This document shows, in pieces, positions 32,601-44,700 of a stretch of 64,000 nucleotides of DNA. The stretch is from positions 151,963,148-152,027,147 of the forward strand of contig NC_053040.3 of the NCBI RefSeq assembly GCF_002575655.3, read 5' to 3'. The stretch comes from Aegilops tauschii subsp. strangulata (taxonomy: Eukaryota; Streptophyta; Magnoliopsida; Poales; Poaceae). The notes below the pieces were generated by a model. That model was given only the letters and a program-made list of their open reading frames with translations. It had not been told where the DNA came from and ran no database searches. Within the stretch, counting starts at the first letter, position 1; every line of letters starts with the position of its first letter. Position numbers and translations under genes: made by a program.

Positions 32601-33388
32601 CTAACGCTCACACGTGTGTCATCTTGCACAGTGCTCACACGCCTTCTTTACCACTCATTTTGCCACATGTGAACAGATGATATTAGCAGGAATCTTTTTG
32701 GGTTTCGGCTTAAAAATGTTTTATCTCCTAATTAAAAAATCGAATAAAAATCCGTTTTCATCATTAAATCCGTCTCAACGAGATCTTCAAAACTAGATCC
32801 CATGTTGATATGTTTCGACGAATTTTTTTTTGCCCAAAAGTTGCCATGATGTTTACACTGTAGTTGCCATAGTGCTTAAACTAAAGTTGCCATGTGACAA
32901 TTTTAGTTTGTAGACCACGACAATTTTAGTATTTTAATGATGGCAACTGCAGTACTTTGACCATGAAAATTATTTTTTGTATGAACCATGGCAATTTTAG
33001 TTTATGATTCATGGCAAGTCCAGTTTCTTAATTCCCCGTTTTATAAATGTTAAGATTACTTTTAAATGTAGAAGAAAATAGCTGGAACATATCATGGCAA
33101 CTTCAGTGTAAATACCATGACAATTCATGTGCAATAGACATGGCAACTTTTAACCCAAAAAAATTCGTCAAAATATATTGCTATGCGATCTAGTTTTGAA
33201 GATCTCGTCACGAGGGATTTAATGATGAAAACGGATCTTCAATCGGATTTTTTATTTAAGAGATAAAACATTTTAAAAACTGGAAATCCAAAAAGATTTC
33301 CACATGCATGTGTGCGGTGACATGGCGCAGTCTATGTATTATAGGGCGTGTGGGCGGGTTTCGCTCCCACCACACGTGTGGGCGTTAG
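32601..33388. mobile_element. Mutator-like foldback element with long inverted arms
   Basis: The outer ends CTAACGCTCACACGTGTG (left) and the inverted CTAACGCCCACACGTGTG (right) match. Inside, the left arm 32687-32850 (AATCTTTTTGGGTTTCGG, GTTTTATCTCC, CGTTTTCATCATTAAATCC, CGAGATCTTCAAAACTAGAT) recurs inverted at 33150-33300. The arms total roughly 250 bp each. The centre has many copies of GTTGCCATG in both orientations and no reading frame. Long subterminal inverted repeats suggest a non-autonomous Mutator-like element. A clean target duplication could not be assigned. Confidence 0.7.
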
Positions 33389-33739
33389 CGTTGTCCTTTA
33401 AAAATTTATGAACCCTTTTAAATTTCGTCAAATTTTTTGTATTTTTTTTTATTTTTTGAAATTTTTAATAGAAAATTCAACGGTTCACCGGTCAACTGGT
33501 CAACCGTGACCAGGCAAACAAGGCGACAGGAGGGACGAGCGGCAAGGCAGCCTTGAAACTGGGTCGGCCAAATTTGCAGGGCGCGTGGGCACCGGTTCTC
33601 CTAGTCGGCGCTTAAGCTCCCCTTCCACCCGCCCCTCTCCGTGCGACTAGGAGCTGGCCATCTAGGCTAGCACAATCTGACCCACCCTTAAACGTGCCTA
33701 GCACGATGAAAATGGCCTGCGGCGACACGTTTATAAAAA
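33389..33739. other. Intergenic stretch left of the Helitron
   Basis: No gene. It resumes the A/T-rich array, then a GC-rich part. The end (33690-33739) would run straight into 40601 if the Helitron were removed, so both flanks belong to one older sequence. Confidence 0.5.
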
Positions 33740-33751
33740 CTAGTAATTGTG

Positions 33752-33768
33752 CACGTGCAACGCACGTG
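33752..33768 (-). other. Helitron 3' terminal hairpin
   Basis: Perfect palindrome CACGTGCAACGCACGTG ending 8 bases from the CTAG terminus. This is the termination signal expected for rolling-circle transposition. Confidence 0.7.
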
Positions 33769-33978
33769 TGACTTTAGTAAAAACAGGTTTGCATTAAGTT
33801 TATTCTGAACCCTGAACTTGTATGCATACTATTATACCAACTTGAACTTGTAATCCCTAAAATCAAACCCTAAACCTTGTTCTCGAGCTGCCAACAACCT
33901 GCAATCGCAGGCCAACCGGCCAAGGTCTGTACCCTTCATTGTGCCAGCGTGGAAGACAGAAGCCAACGGCCGAGGGGC

Positions 33979-33999
33979 GGGGGGGGGGGGGGGGGGGGG
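33979..33999 (+). repeat. Poly-G tract
   Basis: 21 consecutive G bases within the Helitron. The exact length is uncertain in any assembly. Confidence 0.85.
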
Positions 34000-34757
34000 C
34001 GCAATGTGCAATCCAAGTTCCTTAAGGCTTCCATGAAGTTTATTCACACAAAATCGAACTGCAACCAACTTGTATTACTGAGCAAAGCCAAGGGGGTCGC
34101 CCAAAAGGAAGAAACAAAGCAGATAGCCTCACATGGACCAGCAGAGAGCAATTGTCTTGAAGATTGCAAAGCATACAAGTGTAAGAGAAGAAAAGTACTC
34201 TTTGTATCTGAATTTTGCCCTCCTTTTTGTGTGCGCAGGCTGCATCTGTGTCATGTGGAGAATTAATCAAGATCTGCAATGAAAATGTTAACACTTTGCA
34301 TGTGTTCTCGTGGGTGATGGTCCGAACTCCGAAGCATATGGAATGAAATGCCTTGTACTTGTAACATTGAAGTTGTCTACTGTACAAATATGCTACTGTA
34401 TGTAAAGAAAACACCATTATTTTCTTGTTGAATCATCAACGTTGTCTTACTCTGTAATGTGCACTGAAAAACCAGTGATTCTGCATATGCGCGCAATGTG
34501 CGTGAACTATATTCTGCATATTCCTTGGAACCTGACACAAGGCAGTTTGCCCACTTTGGCATTTCACTCTCACATTAAGCAGCATGAGATTACCGCCCAA
34601 ATAATAAGAGCACATGGTTTGTTACAGTTTTACACAAAAGAGAAGGCTTTACTGCAACACAGTACTAAATAAGAATACAATCTTCGAAGAAAAGCCACCT
34701 GTGGCATCAAGGATGTCATCTATACCAGAAACCAATGGCACCTACAGAGCTAAATTC

Positions 34758-36465
34758 TGTTGGAAATATGCCCTAGAGGCAATAATAAATGGTTATTATT
34801 ATATTTCTTTGTTCATGGTAATTGTCTATTATTCATGCTATAATTGTATTGTCCGGAAATCGTAATACATGTGTGAATACATAGACCACAACCTGTCCCT
34901 AGTAAGCCTCTAGTTGACTAGCTCGTTGATCAACAGATAGTCATGGTTTCCTGACTATGGACATTGGATGTCATTGATAACGGGATCACATCATTAGGAG
35001 AATGATGTGATGGACAAGACCCAACTTAAGCATAGCATAAAAGATCGTGTAGTTTCGTTTGCTAGAGCTTTTCCAATGTCAAGTATCTTTTCCTTAGACC
35101 ATGAGATCGTGCAACTCCCGGATACCGTAGGAGTGCTTTGGGTGTGCCAAACGTCACAACGTAACTGGGTGACTATAAAAGTGCATTACGGGTATCTCCG
35201 AAAGTGTCTGTTGGGTTGGCACGGATCGAGACTGGGATTTGTCACTCCGTGTGACGGAGAGGTATCTCTGGGCCCACTCGGTAATGCATCATCATAATGA
35301 GCTCAATGTGACTAAGGCGTTAGTCACGGGATCATGCATTGCGGTACGAGTAAAGAGACTTGCCGGTAACGAGATTGAACAAGGTATTGGGATACCGACG
35401 ATCGAATCTCGGGCAAGTAACATACCGATTGACAAAGGGAATTGCATACGGATTGATTGAATCCTCGACACCGTGGTTCATCCGATGATATCATCGTGGA
35501 ACATGTGGGAGCCAACATGGGTATCCAGATCCCGCTGTTGGTTATTGACCGGAGAGGCGTCTCGGTCATGTCTGCATGTCTCCCGAACCCGTAGGGTCTA
35601 CACACTTAAGGTCCGGTGATGCTAGGGTTGTAGAGATATATGTATGCGGAAACCCGAAAGTTGTTCGGAGTCCCGGATGAGATCCCGGACGTCACGAGAG
35701 GTTCCGAAATGGTCCGGAGGTAAAGATTTATATACGGGAAGTCTTATTTTGGTCGCCGGAAAAGTTTCGCGCTTTATCGGTATTGTACCGGGAGTGCCGA
35801 AAGGGGTCCGGGGGTCCACCAGCCCCGGGGGGGCACATGGGCTGTAAGGGGTGCGCCTTGGCCTATATGGGCCAAGGGCACCAGCCCCAAGAGGCCCATG
35901 CGCAAGAGATAAGAAAAAAGGGAGAGTCCTAAAGGGGGAACGCACCTCCGAGGTGCCTTGGGGGGAAGGACTCCCCCCTGGCCGCACCCTTCCTTGGAGG
36001 AAGGGGCAAGGCTGCGCCCCCCCTCTCCCCTGGCCCTATATATAGTGGGGGGAAGGGAGGGCAGCAACATCTAAGCCTTGGGCTCCTCCCTCCTCCCCTG
36101 CAACACCTCTCTCTCTCTCTCGCAGAAGCTTGGCGAAGCCCTGCCGGAGACCCGCTACATCCACCACCACGCCGTCGTGCTGTTGGATCTCCATCAACCT
36201 CTCCTCCCCCTTGCTGGATCAAGAAGGAGGAGACGTCGCTGCACCGTACGTGTGTTGAACGCGGAGGTGCCGTCCGTTCGGCACTCGGTCATCGGTGATT
36301 TGGATCACGGCGAGTACGACTCCGTCATCCACGTTCATTGGAACGCTTCCGCTCGTGATCTATAAGGGTATGTAGATGCACTCCTTTCCCCTCGTTGCTA
36401 GTAGACTCCATAGATGCATCTTGGTGAGCGTAGGAAAATTTTAAATTATGCTACGATTCCCAACA
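34758..36465 (+). mobile_element. Solo LTR, Angela/WIS-type Copia
   Basis: 1708 bp, starting TGTTGGAAATATGCCCTAG and ending TTCCCAACA. It is flanked by AATTC on both sides (34753-34757 and 36466-36470). No internal region is present, so it is a solo LTR left by recombination between two LTRs. A TATATATA box at 36037 and C/T-rich leader are typical of this LTR. Confidence 0.92.
36037..36044 (+). promoter_or_regulatory. TATA box in solo LTR 1
   Basis: TATATATA within CCCTATATATAGTGGGGGG, the LTR promoter position. It is on the same strand as the KAS gene, about 5 kb upstream. Confidence 0.6.
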
Positions 36466-38001
36466 AATTCTTCATAGGTCCAAAATACACAACAAAGTGT
36501 CAAGTGCTATTTAGGAAGAACCTAGTGCTTTACATTGATTCACATTGCCCTCACATAGAGCTGGGTATACTACAGATCATATTGTACAGGAGTGGCTGCT
36601 GCATCATTTAATTAACTGAATTGTATGTAGGATACATCATCAGATCACACCATTTACAATAATAAATATTACCAGCAAAGAAATAATACCAATTGAAAAA
36701 AACACTTTGGTTATTGGACGCCATGAGACAGGGGAGCAGCGAGATGGGGGCGCCATGAGACGGACGGTGCCGCCAGATGTGGGTTCTTATCTAATCAAAT
36801 TCCATCATACAAACAGAACGGAATTAAGAGGAACTTTTTTTAGATAGCCTCACATGGACCATCCAACACGTCCCAATTTTGCGAGAAACAAGCAGATCAT
36901 CAACAATCTCTTACAACATTGCTCACGAGGCTCTAAACTCTGAATTCGAGTGTGTCTTGTACTGTAATTGTTTAGCTCATAGAGATAGCCCTCGTGGGAT
37001 CATAGATTCTATCGTCTGTAGGCAAATGTTGCAGGTTATGCAATTCACGCTATAATTGACTGAAAATTTGGCACGTCTCCCTGTTAAAGAAAAGGTTGCA
37101 ATGCAGAATAGTGGTATAAAAATAGAAGGTCAAAGGAACTACAAATTACCAAGAAGAAGAAAATAACAAGTGTGAAGCAGATCAGTGTAACCTTTGTGGC
37201 GTACTCGCCTAAACCCTTCCAAAAATAACAATCAAAGCAAGCGGCTGCAGATTCAAAAAGGAAGGATATGTGTACAGCTCATGTGCTCTTGCAATTTTTG
37301 GTATGAAAGAATGCATTTTGTTTCAGCGCAAAAAAAGAAGAAAATGATGATAGGTTACAGAAAAACAAGTACATACACCAAATTAAAGGAACACATTTTT
37401 TATTTGCAAAAATGAAAACATGCAACTACGCAATTTAAAGGAACACATTTAGTTTTATTCTAATCTGGATCCAAGAGGACATCAAATGCATGAATCCAAT
37501 GTCGTGGCACTGTCACGGAGTACAGGCAACATTCCCAGCAACTTGATAGAAGATGTGTTGTCAAACGCACCGTATCTTGACAGTCATGTACTTGAACCAG
37601 TTACAAACTCTTACTCGCCATTTCTTAATAAAAAAGACAGACAAATGACGATCTCTTAATATGCTCAATAGAAAAGCATTGCCAAACAAAACTCCACTTG
37701 TGCGTCTGACAGATTGTGAGACTGCAAGCGGCCAATAGCTTTCCATGTTCCATCCCAGCAAGTGGTGTTGATTTAGCCTACAGGAGAGTGAAATCTCATT
37801 ATAACTCATTGGTAAACCATAGACATATTCTGCATCAACTAATGCGAGTACTGTCACACAGAGACAAATAGTAAGTAATGTATGAACTCTTGCCCAGCAG
37901 TATATTTATCTTGCAATGCCAAAATTTTCAGTGGTTCCTAGAGTTTAGAAAGCTCAGAAATACTATGCATTCATCCATTTCCAGAGTTTATATGAAAAAT
38001 A
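36466..38001 (-). other. Helitron body between the solo LTRs
   Basis: No gene could be assigned. Short frames (for example 37561-37857 on the minus strand) are not recognisable. Sequence is of mixed composition and might include captured fragments too diverged to name. Confidence 0.45.
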
Positions 38002-39716
38002 TGTTGGAAATATGCCCTAGAGGCAATAATAAATAGGTTATTATTATATTTCATTGTTCATGATAATCGTTTATTATCCATGCTAGAATTGTATCGATAG
38101 GAAACTCAGATACATGTGTGGATACATAGACAACACCATGTCCCTAGTAAGCCTCTAGTTGACTAGCTCATTGATCAATAGATGGTTACGGTTTCCTGAC
38201 CATGGACATTGGATGTCGTTGATAACGGGATCACATCATTAGGAGAATGATGTGATGGATAAGACCCAATCCTAAGCCTAGCACAAGATCGTGTAGTTCG
38301 TTTGCTCAGAGCTTTTCTAATGTCAAGTATCAGTTCCTTAGACCATGAGATTGTGCAACTCCCGGATACCGTACGAATGCTTTGGGTGTACCAAACGTCA
38401 CAACGTAACTGGGTGGCTATAAAGGTGCACTACAGGTATCTCCGAAAGTGTCTGTTGGGTTGGCACGAATCGAGACTGGGATTTGTCACTCCGTGTAAAC
38501 GGAGAGGTATCTCTGGGCCCACTCGGTAGGACATCATCATAATGTGCACAATGTGACCAAGGAGTTGATCACGGGATGATGTGAGTTACGGAACGAGTAA
38601 AGAGACTTGCCGGTAACGAGATTGAACAAGGTATAGGGATACCGACGATCGAATCTCGGGCAAGTAACATACCGGTAGACAAAGGGAATTGCATACGGGA
38701 TTGATTGAATCCCCGACATCGTGGTTCATCCGATGAGATCATCGTGGAACATGTGGGAGCCAACATGGGTATCCAGATCCCGCTGTTGGTTATTGGCCGG
38801 AGGACGTCTCGGTCATGTCTGCATGGTTCCCGAACCCGTAGGGTCTACACACTTAAGGTTCGGTGACGCTAGGGTTATAGAGATATTAGCATGCGGTAAC
38901 CCGAAAATTGTTCGGAGTCCCGGATGAGATCCCGGACGTCACGAGGAGTTCCGGAATGGTCCGGAGGTAAAGATTTATATATGGGAAGTCTTATTTTGGT
39001 CGCCGGAAAAGTTTCGCACTTTATCGGTATTGTACTGGGAGTGCCGAAAGGGGTCCGGGGGTCCACCAGCCCCGGGGGGGCCACATGGGCTGTAGGGGGT
39101 GCGCCTTGGCCTATATGGGCCAAGGGCACCAGCCCCAAGAGGCCCATGCACCAAGAGATAAGAAAAACGGAGAGTCCTAAAGGGGGAAGGCACCTCCGAG
39201 GTGCCTTGGGGAGGAAGGATTCCTCCCTGGCCGCACCCTTCCTTGGAGGAAGGGCCAAGGCTGGGCCCCCCCTCTCCCTTGGCCCTATATATAGTGGGGG
39301 GAAGGGTGGGCAGCAAGAACCTAAGCCCTGGCGCCTCCCTCTCCCTCCCGTGACACATCTCCCTCCTCCCGCAGCGCTTGGCGAAGCCCTGTTGGAATCC
39401 CGCTACTTCCACCACCACGTCGTCGTGCTGCTGGATCTCCATCAACCTCTCCTCCCCCCTTGCTGGATCAAGAAGGAGGAGACGTCCCTGCTCCGTACGT
39501 GTGTTGAACGCGGAGGTGCCGTCCGTTCGGCGCTAGGATCATCGGTGATTTGGATCACGACGAGTACGACTCCATCAACCCCGTTCTCTTAAACGCTTCC
39601 GCTCGCGATCTACAAGGGTATGTAGACGCACTCCTTTTCTCTCGTTGCTAGTAAACTCCATAGATTGATCTTGGTGATGCGTAGAAAATTTTGAATTTCT
39701 GCTACGTTCCCCAACA
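38002..39716 (+). mobile_element. Solo LTR 2, Angela/WIS-type Copia
   Basis: 1715 bp with the same ends as the first solo LTR and clearly the same family, differing by scattered substitutions. It is flanked by AAATA on both sides (37997-38001 and 39717-39721). It is an independent insertion, since the target duplications differ. Confidence 0.92.
39286..39293 (+). promoter_or_regulatory. TATA box in solo LTR 2
   Basis: TATATATA, in the same context as in solo LTR 1. It lies 1.7 kb upstream of the KAS start codon and in the same direction. Confidence 0.6.
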
Positions 39717-40600
39717 AAATAAATAAAGAACAAGCATCTACTTGCAACCTCACATTTGAGCACTTAGATTGAGCACACATGTTCTGAACCAGAAAAATCA
39801 AGCACAGTAACAGGTAAGGTCACCACGCACGCACCTGGGAGCATGATCTCAGTTCTCAGGGAGAAGGCGTTTGACATCAGGCAGCAACCGAGTTCCCTTG
39901 TCCGACCGACCATACAACACCATCAGGTAGAGCGAGACGGCGAGAGCATGCGGGCGGATTTCTTCTGCCTCCCCTTTTCTCTTGGCTTCTTTTTTCGCTG
40001 CCTTCCTGGAGAGTCCTCTAGCCACCACTTGGCCCTAGAGAGGAGGCCATGAAGCCGAGGGCGTCTTCCTCTCCGCCGGTGCAGGAAAGCAAGGAAAAGG
40101 AGAGGGGCAGCATGAGGAGGGGAATGGAGGAGACCCGTCGCCGTGGCCGCCAACGCAGGTTCAGCCCGCTACATCTCGCGCCGCCGCCGCCGACGCTCGA
40201 CCGAGGAGAGGGACACCGGCGCCGCCGATGCAAGTTGAGCCCGCTGCGTCCCGCGTTGTCGACGCTGCTCGAGGGATGAGAGCGACCCCGGCGGCGTCCT
40301 ATAGCGGCAGCGAGGAGAGAGGAGGGAGGGGGAGGCGGGTGGAATCGATCCCCCTGTTGCGGGCCGGTGGGTGATCCGCGTGTTGCGCGAGGGGCCGCGG
40401 AGCGCTAATAGGATTGGCAGACCACGACGCTTGGCAGACCATTTCATCCGAGTCGTTGATCTGATTGGCAGACTATTAACGTGATGTAGACGGTGGGATG
40501 CGTTTAACTTAATTTGATCCAAGGGTTGTGCTTATCGTGTGTACACTTTATGGTGTGGGTTTAGAAAAACTCAAGTTCGCACTTTTAATAGTAGTATAGA
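39717..40600 (-). other. Helitron 5' part next to the KAS gene
   Basis: GC-rich, with Arg/Pro-rich chance frames on both strands (39900-40350) and no recognisable protein. It ends at the Helitron TC terminus. Confidence 0.45.
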
Positions 40601-41009
40601 TATTGTGTTGTGCCTTCCTTCCAGGCCCAGGCATGACACAATTGCTAAATGGGCCAGCCTGACACGACACGTGTGCCGGTCGGCCCGCGTGCTATTCTGC
40701 CTTTTGGGTTGTTTTGTGCCTATTTTTGGCATTTTGGGTTGTTCAGAAATAAAAAGGTTCAAATATAAACGGGCCGTGCCGGCACGCGGGCCTTACCTCG
40801 CAGCCCAGGCCACAGGCCTGGCACGGCCCGTTTAGCCGCGTGCTAGGCCGTGTCAGGTACGCGGGATTTTGGCCCGGCTGCGTAGCACGGCCCAGATGGC
40901 CAGGTCTGCGTGCGAGGGAAGAGCCGATGCCCTGGGATTTGCTAAAAAAAAAAAAAAAACAGGCCGATGCCCTGGGCCCCTAGGATAGTCAGCTTCGCCG
41001 CAGCGCCTG
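40601..41009 (+). promoter_or_regulatory. 5' flank of the KAS gene
   Basis: Only about 410 bp separate the Helitron from the start codon. It contains a perfect 14-bp inverted repeat, AAACGGGCCGTGCC at 40767-40780 and its complement at 40820-40833, and an A tract at 40946-40961 (about 16 A). CCGATGCCCTGGG occurs on both sides of the A tract (40923 and 40965). No TATA box is clear. Confidence 0.45.
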
Positions 41010-41740
41010 ATGAGCATGCTCCGCCGCGCTCTCCTGTTCGGCCACCGCCTCCGCCGAGGCTTCTCCTCGGGTGCGGACCTTCCTCCGCCGCGCCCATCTG
41101 CCTGCCGCCGCGTGGTCGTGACGGGGCTGGGCGCCGTCACGCCGCTCGGCCGCGGCGTCGGGTCCACCTGGGACCGCCTCGTGGCCGGAGACTGCGCGGT
41201 GCGCGCGCTCGCCGCGGAGGACCTACGCCTCACCGGGGATGCCGCGGGGAGGACGTTGGAGCAGCTCCCATCGAGGGTCTTCGCCGCCGTGCCGCGCGGG
41301 AAGGGCGAGGCCGAGTTCGACGAGGAGGCGTGGACCAAGGTTTATGACTGATGCTTCACTAGCCCCTAACCATCCAGTATATACATTGGTTTTCGCACTG
41401 TTGCCGTGAGATTGGATTGGTGCTCCTTTTTCTGCACATGATTGTTACACGTGTGATTTATCATATATGAATTGCTAGTTTACATGCTTGATATAATTGA
41501 TTCGAGAATAAATTTCATGTATAAGCTGCTCAACAGAAATTTAAATGAAGCTGTTACTTTCAGCAAACTATACAAGCTTTCCCGTAGACAATGTTGCAAT
41601 ACAGTCATGTGATAACTGGTACAGATATAAAGACCCTTATCTTCAGTGCCATTAGGAGTAACACAGTCTTCAATGCCACAGCACTTTGCTGAACCTGTTT
41701 TTCGTGTCGTTTCTGTCAGATATCTGTATGATTTAAGTAG

Positions 41741-41788
<48 letters not shown>

Positions 41789-44700
41789 CTACAACTGGAA
41801 ATCTGTTGTGTTCTGATAAGATGCTATCGTATGACTGTAATATGCAACTGGTGATGTTGTCTGTCTCATAGTTAAACTTTGTTACATATTTCAAACTGTT
41901 GATTTAACATTTTTGTTTCCAGGACAGTAGATCTATATCGGGATTTATAGCATATGCTCTATGTGCAGCTGATGAGGCTTTGAGAGATGCAAATTGGCTG
42001 CCCTCGGAAAATGAGAAGAAGGAAAGAACGGTACCAATTGCTTTTGGTGGAAGCTCTTTTCCTTTTTTGTGTTTTTGCCAAGTTGCTGGGTCTAATTAGA
42101 GCCTTTATCAGGGTGTTTCAATTGGTGGGGGAATCGGAAGCATCTCAGACATTTTAGATGCATCACAGCTGATTGCTGAAAATGTTCGTACCCACAGTCA
42201 CTGCAATTTGCTTTATTATCACTCTTTTCCTTTTGTATTTTTAGTCATTGTGCAGCTATAGTGATTCTCACTATTATTATATTGCTACGTGCCGAGTGAG
42301 AAATACAGTGTTAGATTCAAGCAAAATAATGGCGGCTACCGGCTGGCCGGCATTACTGGTGGGCACCAGCAGCATTAAGAGAATTTTTTTTTTCATCTGA
42401 TGTTAGCAACTCAAGTACTCCCTCTGTTCACAAATATAAGGTGTTCTAACTTTTTCTGAATCGGATTATATAGACACGTTTTAGTGTGTCTGTTCACTCA
42501 TTTCAGTCCGTATGTTGTCCACATTGAAATATCAAAAACATCTTGTATTTGTGAACGGAGGGAATAAGTTTGAAGAAAATTGTGAGAAGATATGTTATTT
42601 AACCAATGAACAGGAAAACCGAGCGCTAACCGGCCAGGAACAGGATACATTGAATTTGTAGTTTACACTTGATAATTGAAACTAGCCATTACAAAACTAC
42701 TTGTAGGTGAATGCTACTGGCCAAGACCAGCGCTTCCTCAGATTTTGTTGTTGTTAATTCTTCATTTACATGAGAATCAAACATTTTTTACGTCTTCTCC
42801 AAAGCTTTGACCTGCACCATACATGGCTTGCAATATACATCTTCTGGTCACTTCTAGCACTGACGTGTGGAATTTATTTTCTTCTGAATGCAGCGTCTAC
42901 GTCGTCTCAGCCCATTCTTCATCCCCAAGATTTTGATCAACATGGCATCAGGTCATGTCAGCATGAAATATGGTTTCCAGGTGAACATTGTTATCGTGAT
43001 ATGCCTTGTTTCCATTTTGTACAATTATTGCATGAATAACATTGATATTTGACGCTTCAAACCTAGGGTCCAAACCATGCTGCCGTGACAGCTTGTGCCA
43101 CAGGCGCTCATTCTATTGGCGACGCTACACGGATGATTCAATTTGGAGATGCAGATGTGATGGTGGCTGGAGGAACAGAGTCTAGTATTGATGCTTTATC
43201 TATAGCTGGATTTTCTAGGCAAGTATGTTCGCGTCTTCACAATTGTTTTGTTTTGCTTAATTACCCAAATACTCTGTCTAGATGCTCCGTAGGGCAATTA
43301 TAAATTGCCTCAACTGCTTTACTAAGGTTTCAATGTACACCTGTTGACTGAAGGTTGTAGGACAAAGTAGAGAACCCATGTTTTTGTCCACAAACCACTT
43401 GTGGTTGTGGCTCGTAATATCATATGCAAACTTAATCTGTTTATTTCCAGAAAAACTTGGTCACAGTCACACTCTTGCACTTTTTATCTGCTATCCCCGT
43501 CACTGGTATTGCCAACACCATCTTATTTTCGTTATATTGTTCTGCAGGTTAAGGGCATTGTCTACAAAGTATAACTCTCTTCCACAAGCATCTTCGAGGC
43601 CATTTGATTGTGGCAGAGATGGATTTGTGTACACATACTTATATCGAATCGTATTTTTTTTACTTCCTTTTGTTTTTCCTTCCTATGTCCGTTCTTATCT
43701 TCCGTCTTAAATAACCAATAGGATTGGTGAAGGCTGTGGAGTCATGGTGTTGGAGGTGAGTTCAGAGGAAACACTGATCATTTCCTGTTGTCTGTTCTTA
43801 CCTTGCTGTTCCCAAGCTGCTGGTTCAGTGTTATTTTATAGATCAGTCCTTCACATATTGAAAAAAAGAACCATAGCACTTGGTAAAAGAGTTTGTCGAC
43901 GGACTTAAATCACCATAGTATTGCTCCTTTAGAAGCTGCTTGGAAGAATGGTGGTTCTTGGTATTTGAGTCAAATTTGAACTAAATGCAAAACTTACCTA
44001 CAAATACTCCTTTTCTGAATGGGCCCTTATTGTGTAAAATTTTCTGTATCCTGTATATGGTATATGCAACTTTTAATCTGGAAACTGTCTTATTGCATTT
44101 TGTTTCTGAACAGACTGTACATCAATTTATTCCTCTGTAGGCACTTGACCATGCAATGGAACGAGGCGCAAAAATTTATGCAGAAGTTCGAGGCTATGGC
44201 ATGTCTGGTATCCTCCGATTCCACAAAAGAGATGGTCTACTTTGTCATTAGTATGTATTGCATCATGAACATCAGCTTCTGTCAGGTGATGCACACCACA
44301 TAACTCAGCCACAAAATGATGGTAGAGGTGCTATCTTAGCCATGGAGAGGGCATTGGAACAGGTGTGGCATTTTCTTTCTAATTCGTGTGGTGCACATTT
44401 TAAGCATTTATTAAGCTTTGAGGAATTAGAAATCACATTTTAAACACGTATTAAGCTTTGAGAAATTAGAAATCACATCACAATAATTATTTTCTTGACA
44501 TTCTGATTTTGATAGAATTCTTGCTCCTTTTCTAGTCAGGGCTTCAGGCAGATCAAATTGATTATTTGAATGCGCATGCAACATCAACTCCTCTCGGTAG
44601 GTGCTCACAGTCAGTCTGGCAAAGCCCACCTGGGCCGGCATGACTTCTGTTTATTCTATTTTGTGGGTAAACTTGTGTTTATGATTCTGCGGCATCTTGA

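Larger units (their letters stand above)
33740..40600 (-). mobile_element. Non-autonomous Helitron containing two solo LTRs
   Basis: On the minus strand the 5' end is TCTATACTACTATTAAAAG at 40600, preceded by A, and the 3' end is CTAG at 33743-33740, followed by T. Eight bases inside the 3' end is a perfect hairpin with 7-bp stem and 3-nt loop (CACGTGC-AAC-GCACGTG, 33752-33768). TC start, CTRR end, subterminal hairpin and A/T insertion site are the defining signs of Helitrons. No Rep/helicase is present. Without the solo LTRs and one copy of each target repeat the body is about 3.4 kb. Gene fragments were not recognised in it. Confidence 0.78.

Noticed and set aside
34040..34865. Several 60-125-residue frames left of solo LTR 1
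   Set aside because: No protein-like motifs; part of the Helitron body and LTR start.
39843..40279. Small frames upstream of KAS as a possible divergent gene
   Set aside because: GC-rich Arg/Pro-rich translations in the Helitron body, open on both strands, no motif.
43219..43225. GT donor 4 bases downstream of the GC donor in KAS
   Set aside because: Joining it to the 43548 acceptor shifts the frame and gives an early stop; the GC donor keeps the conserved [11 protein letters not shown] sequence.
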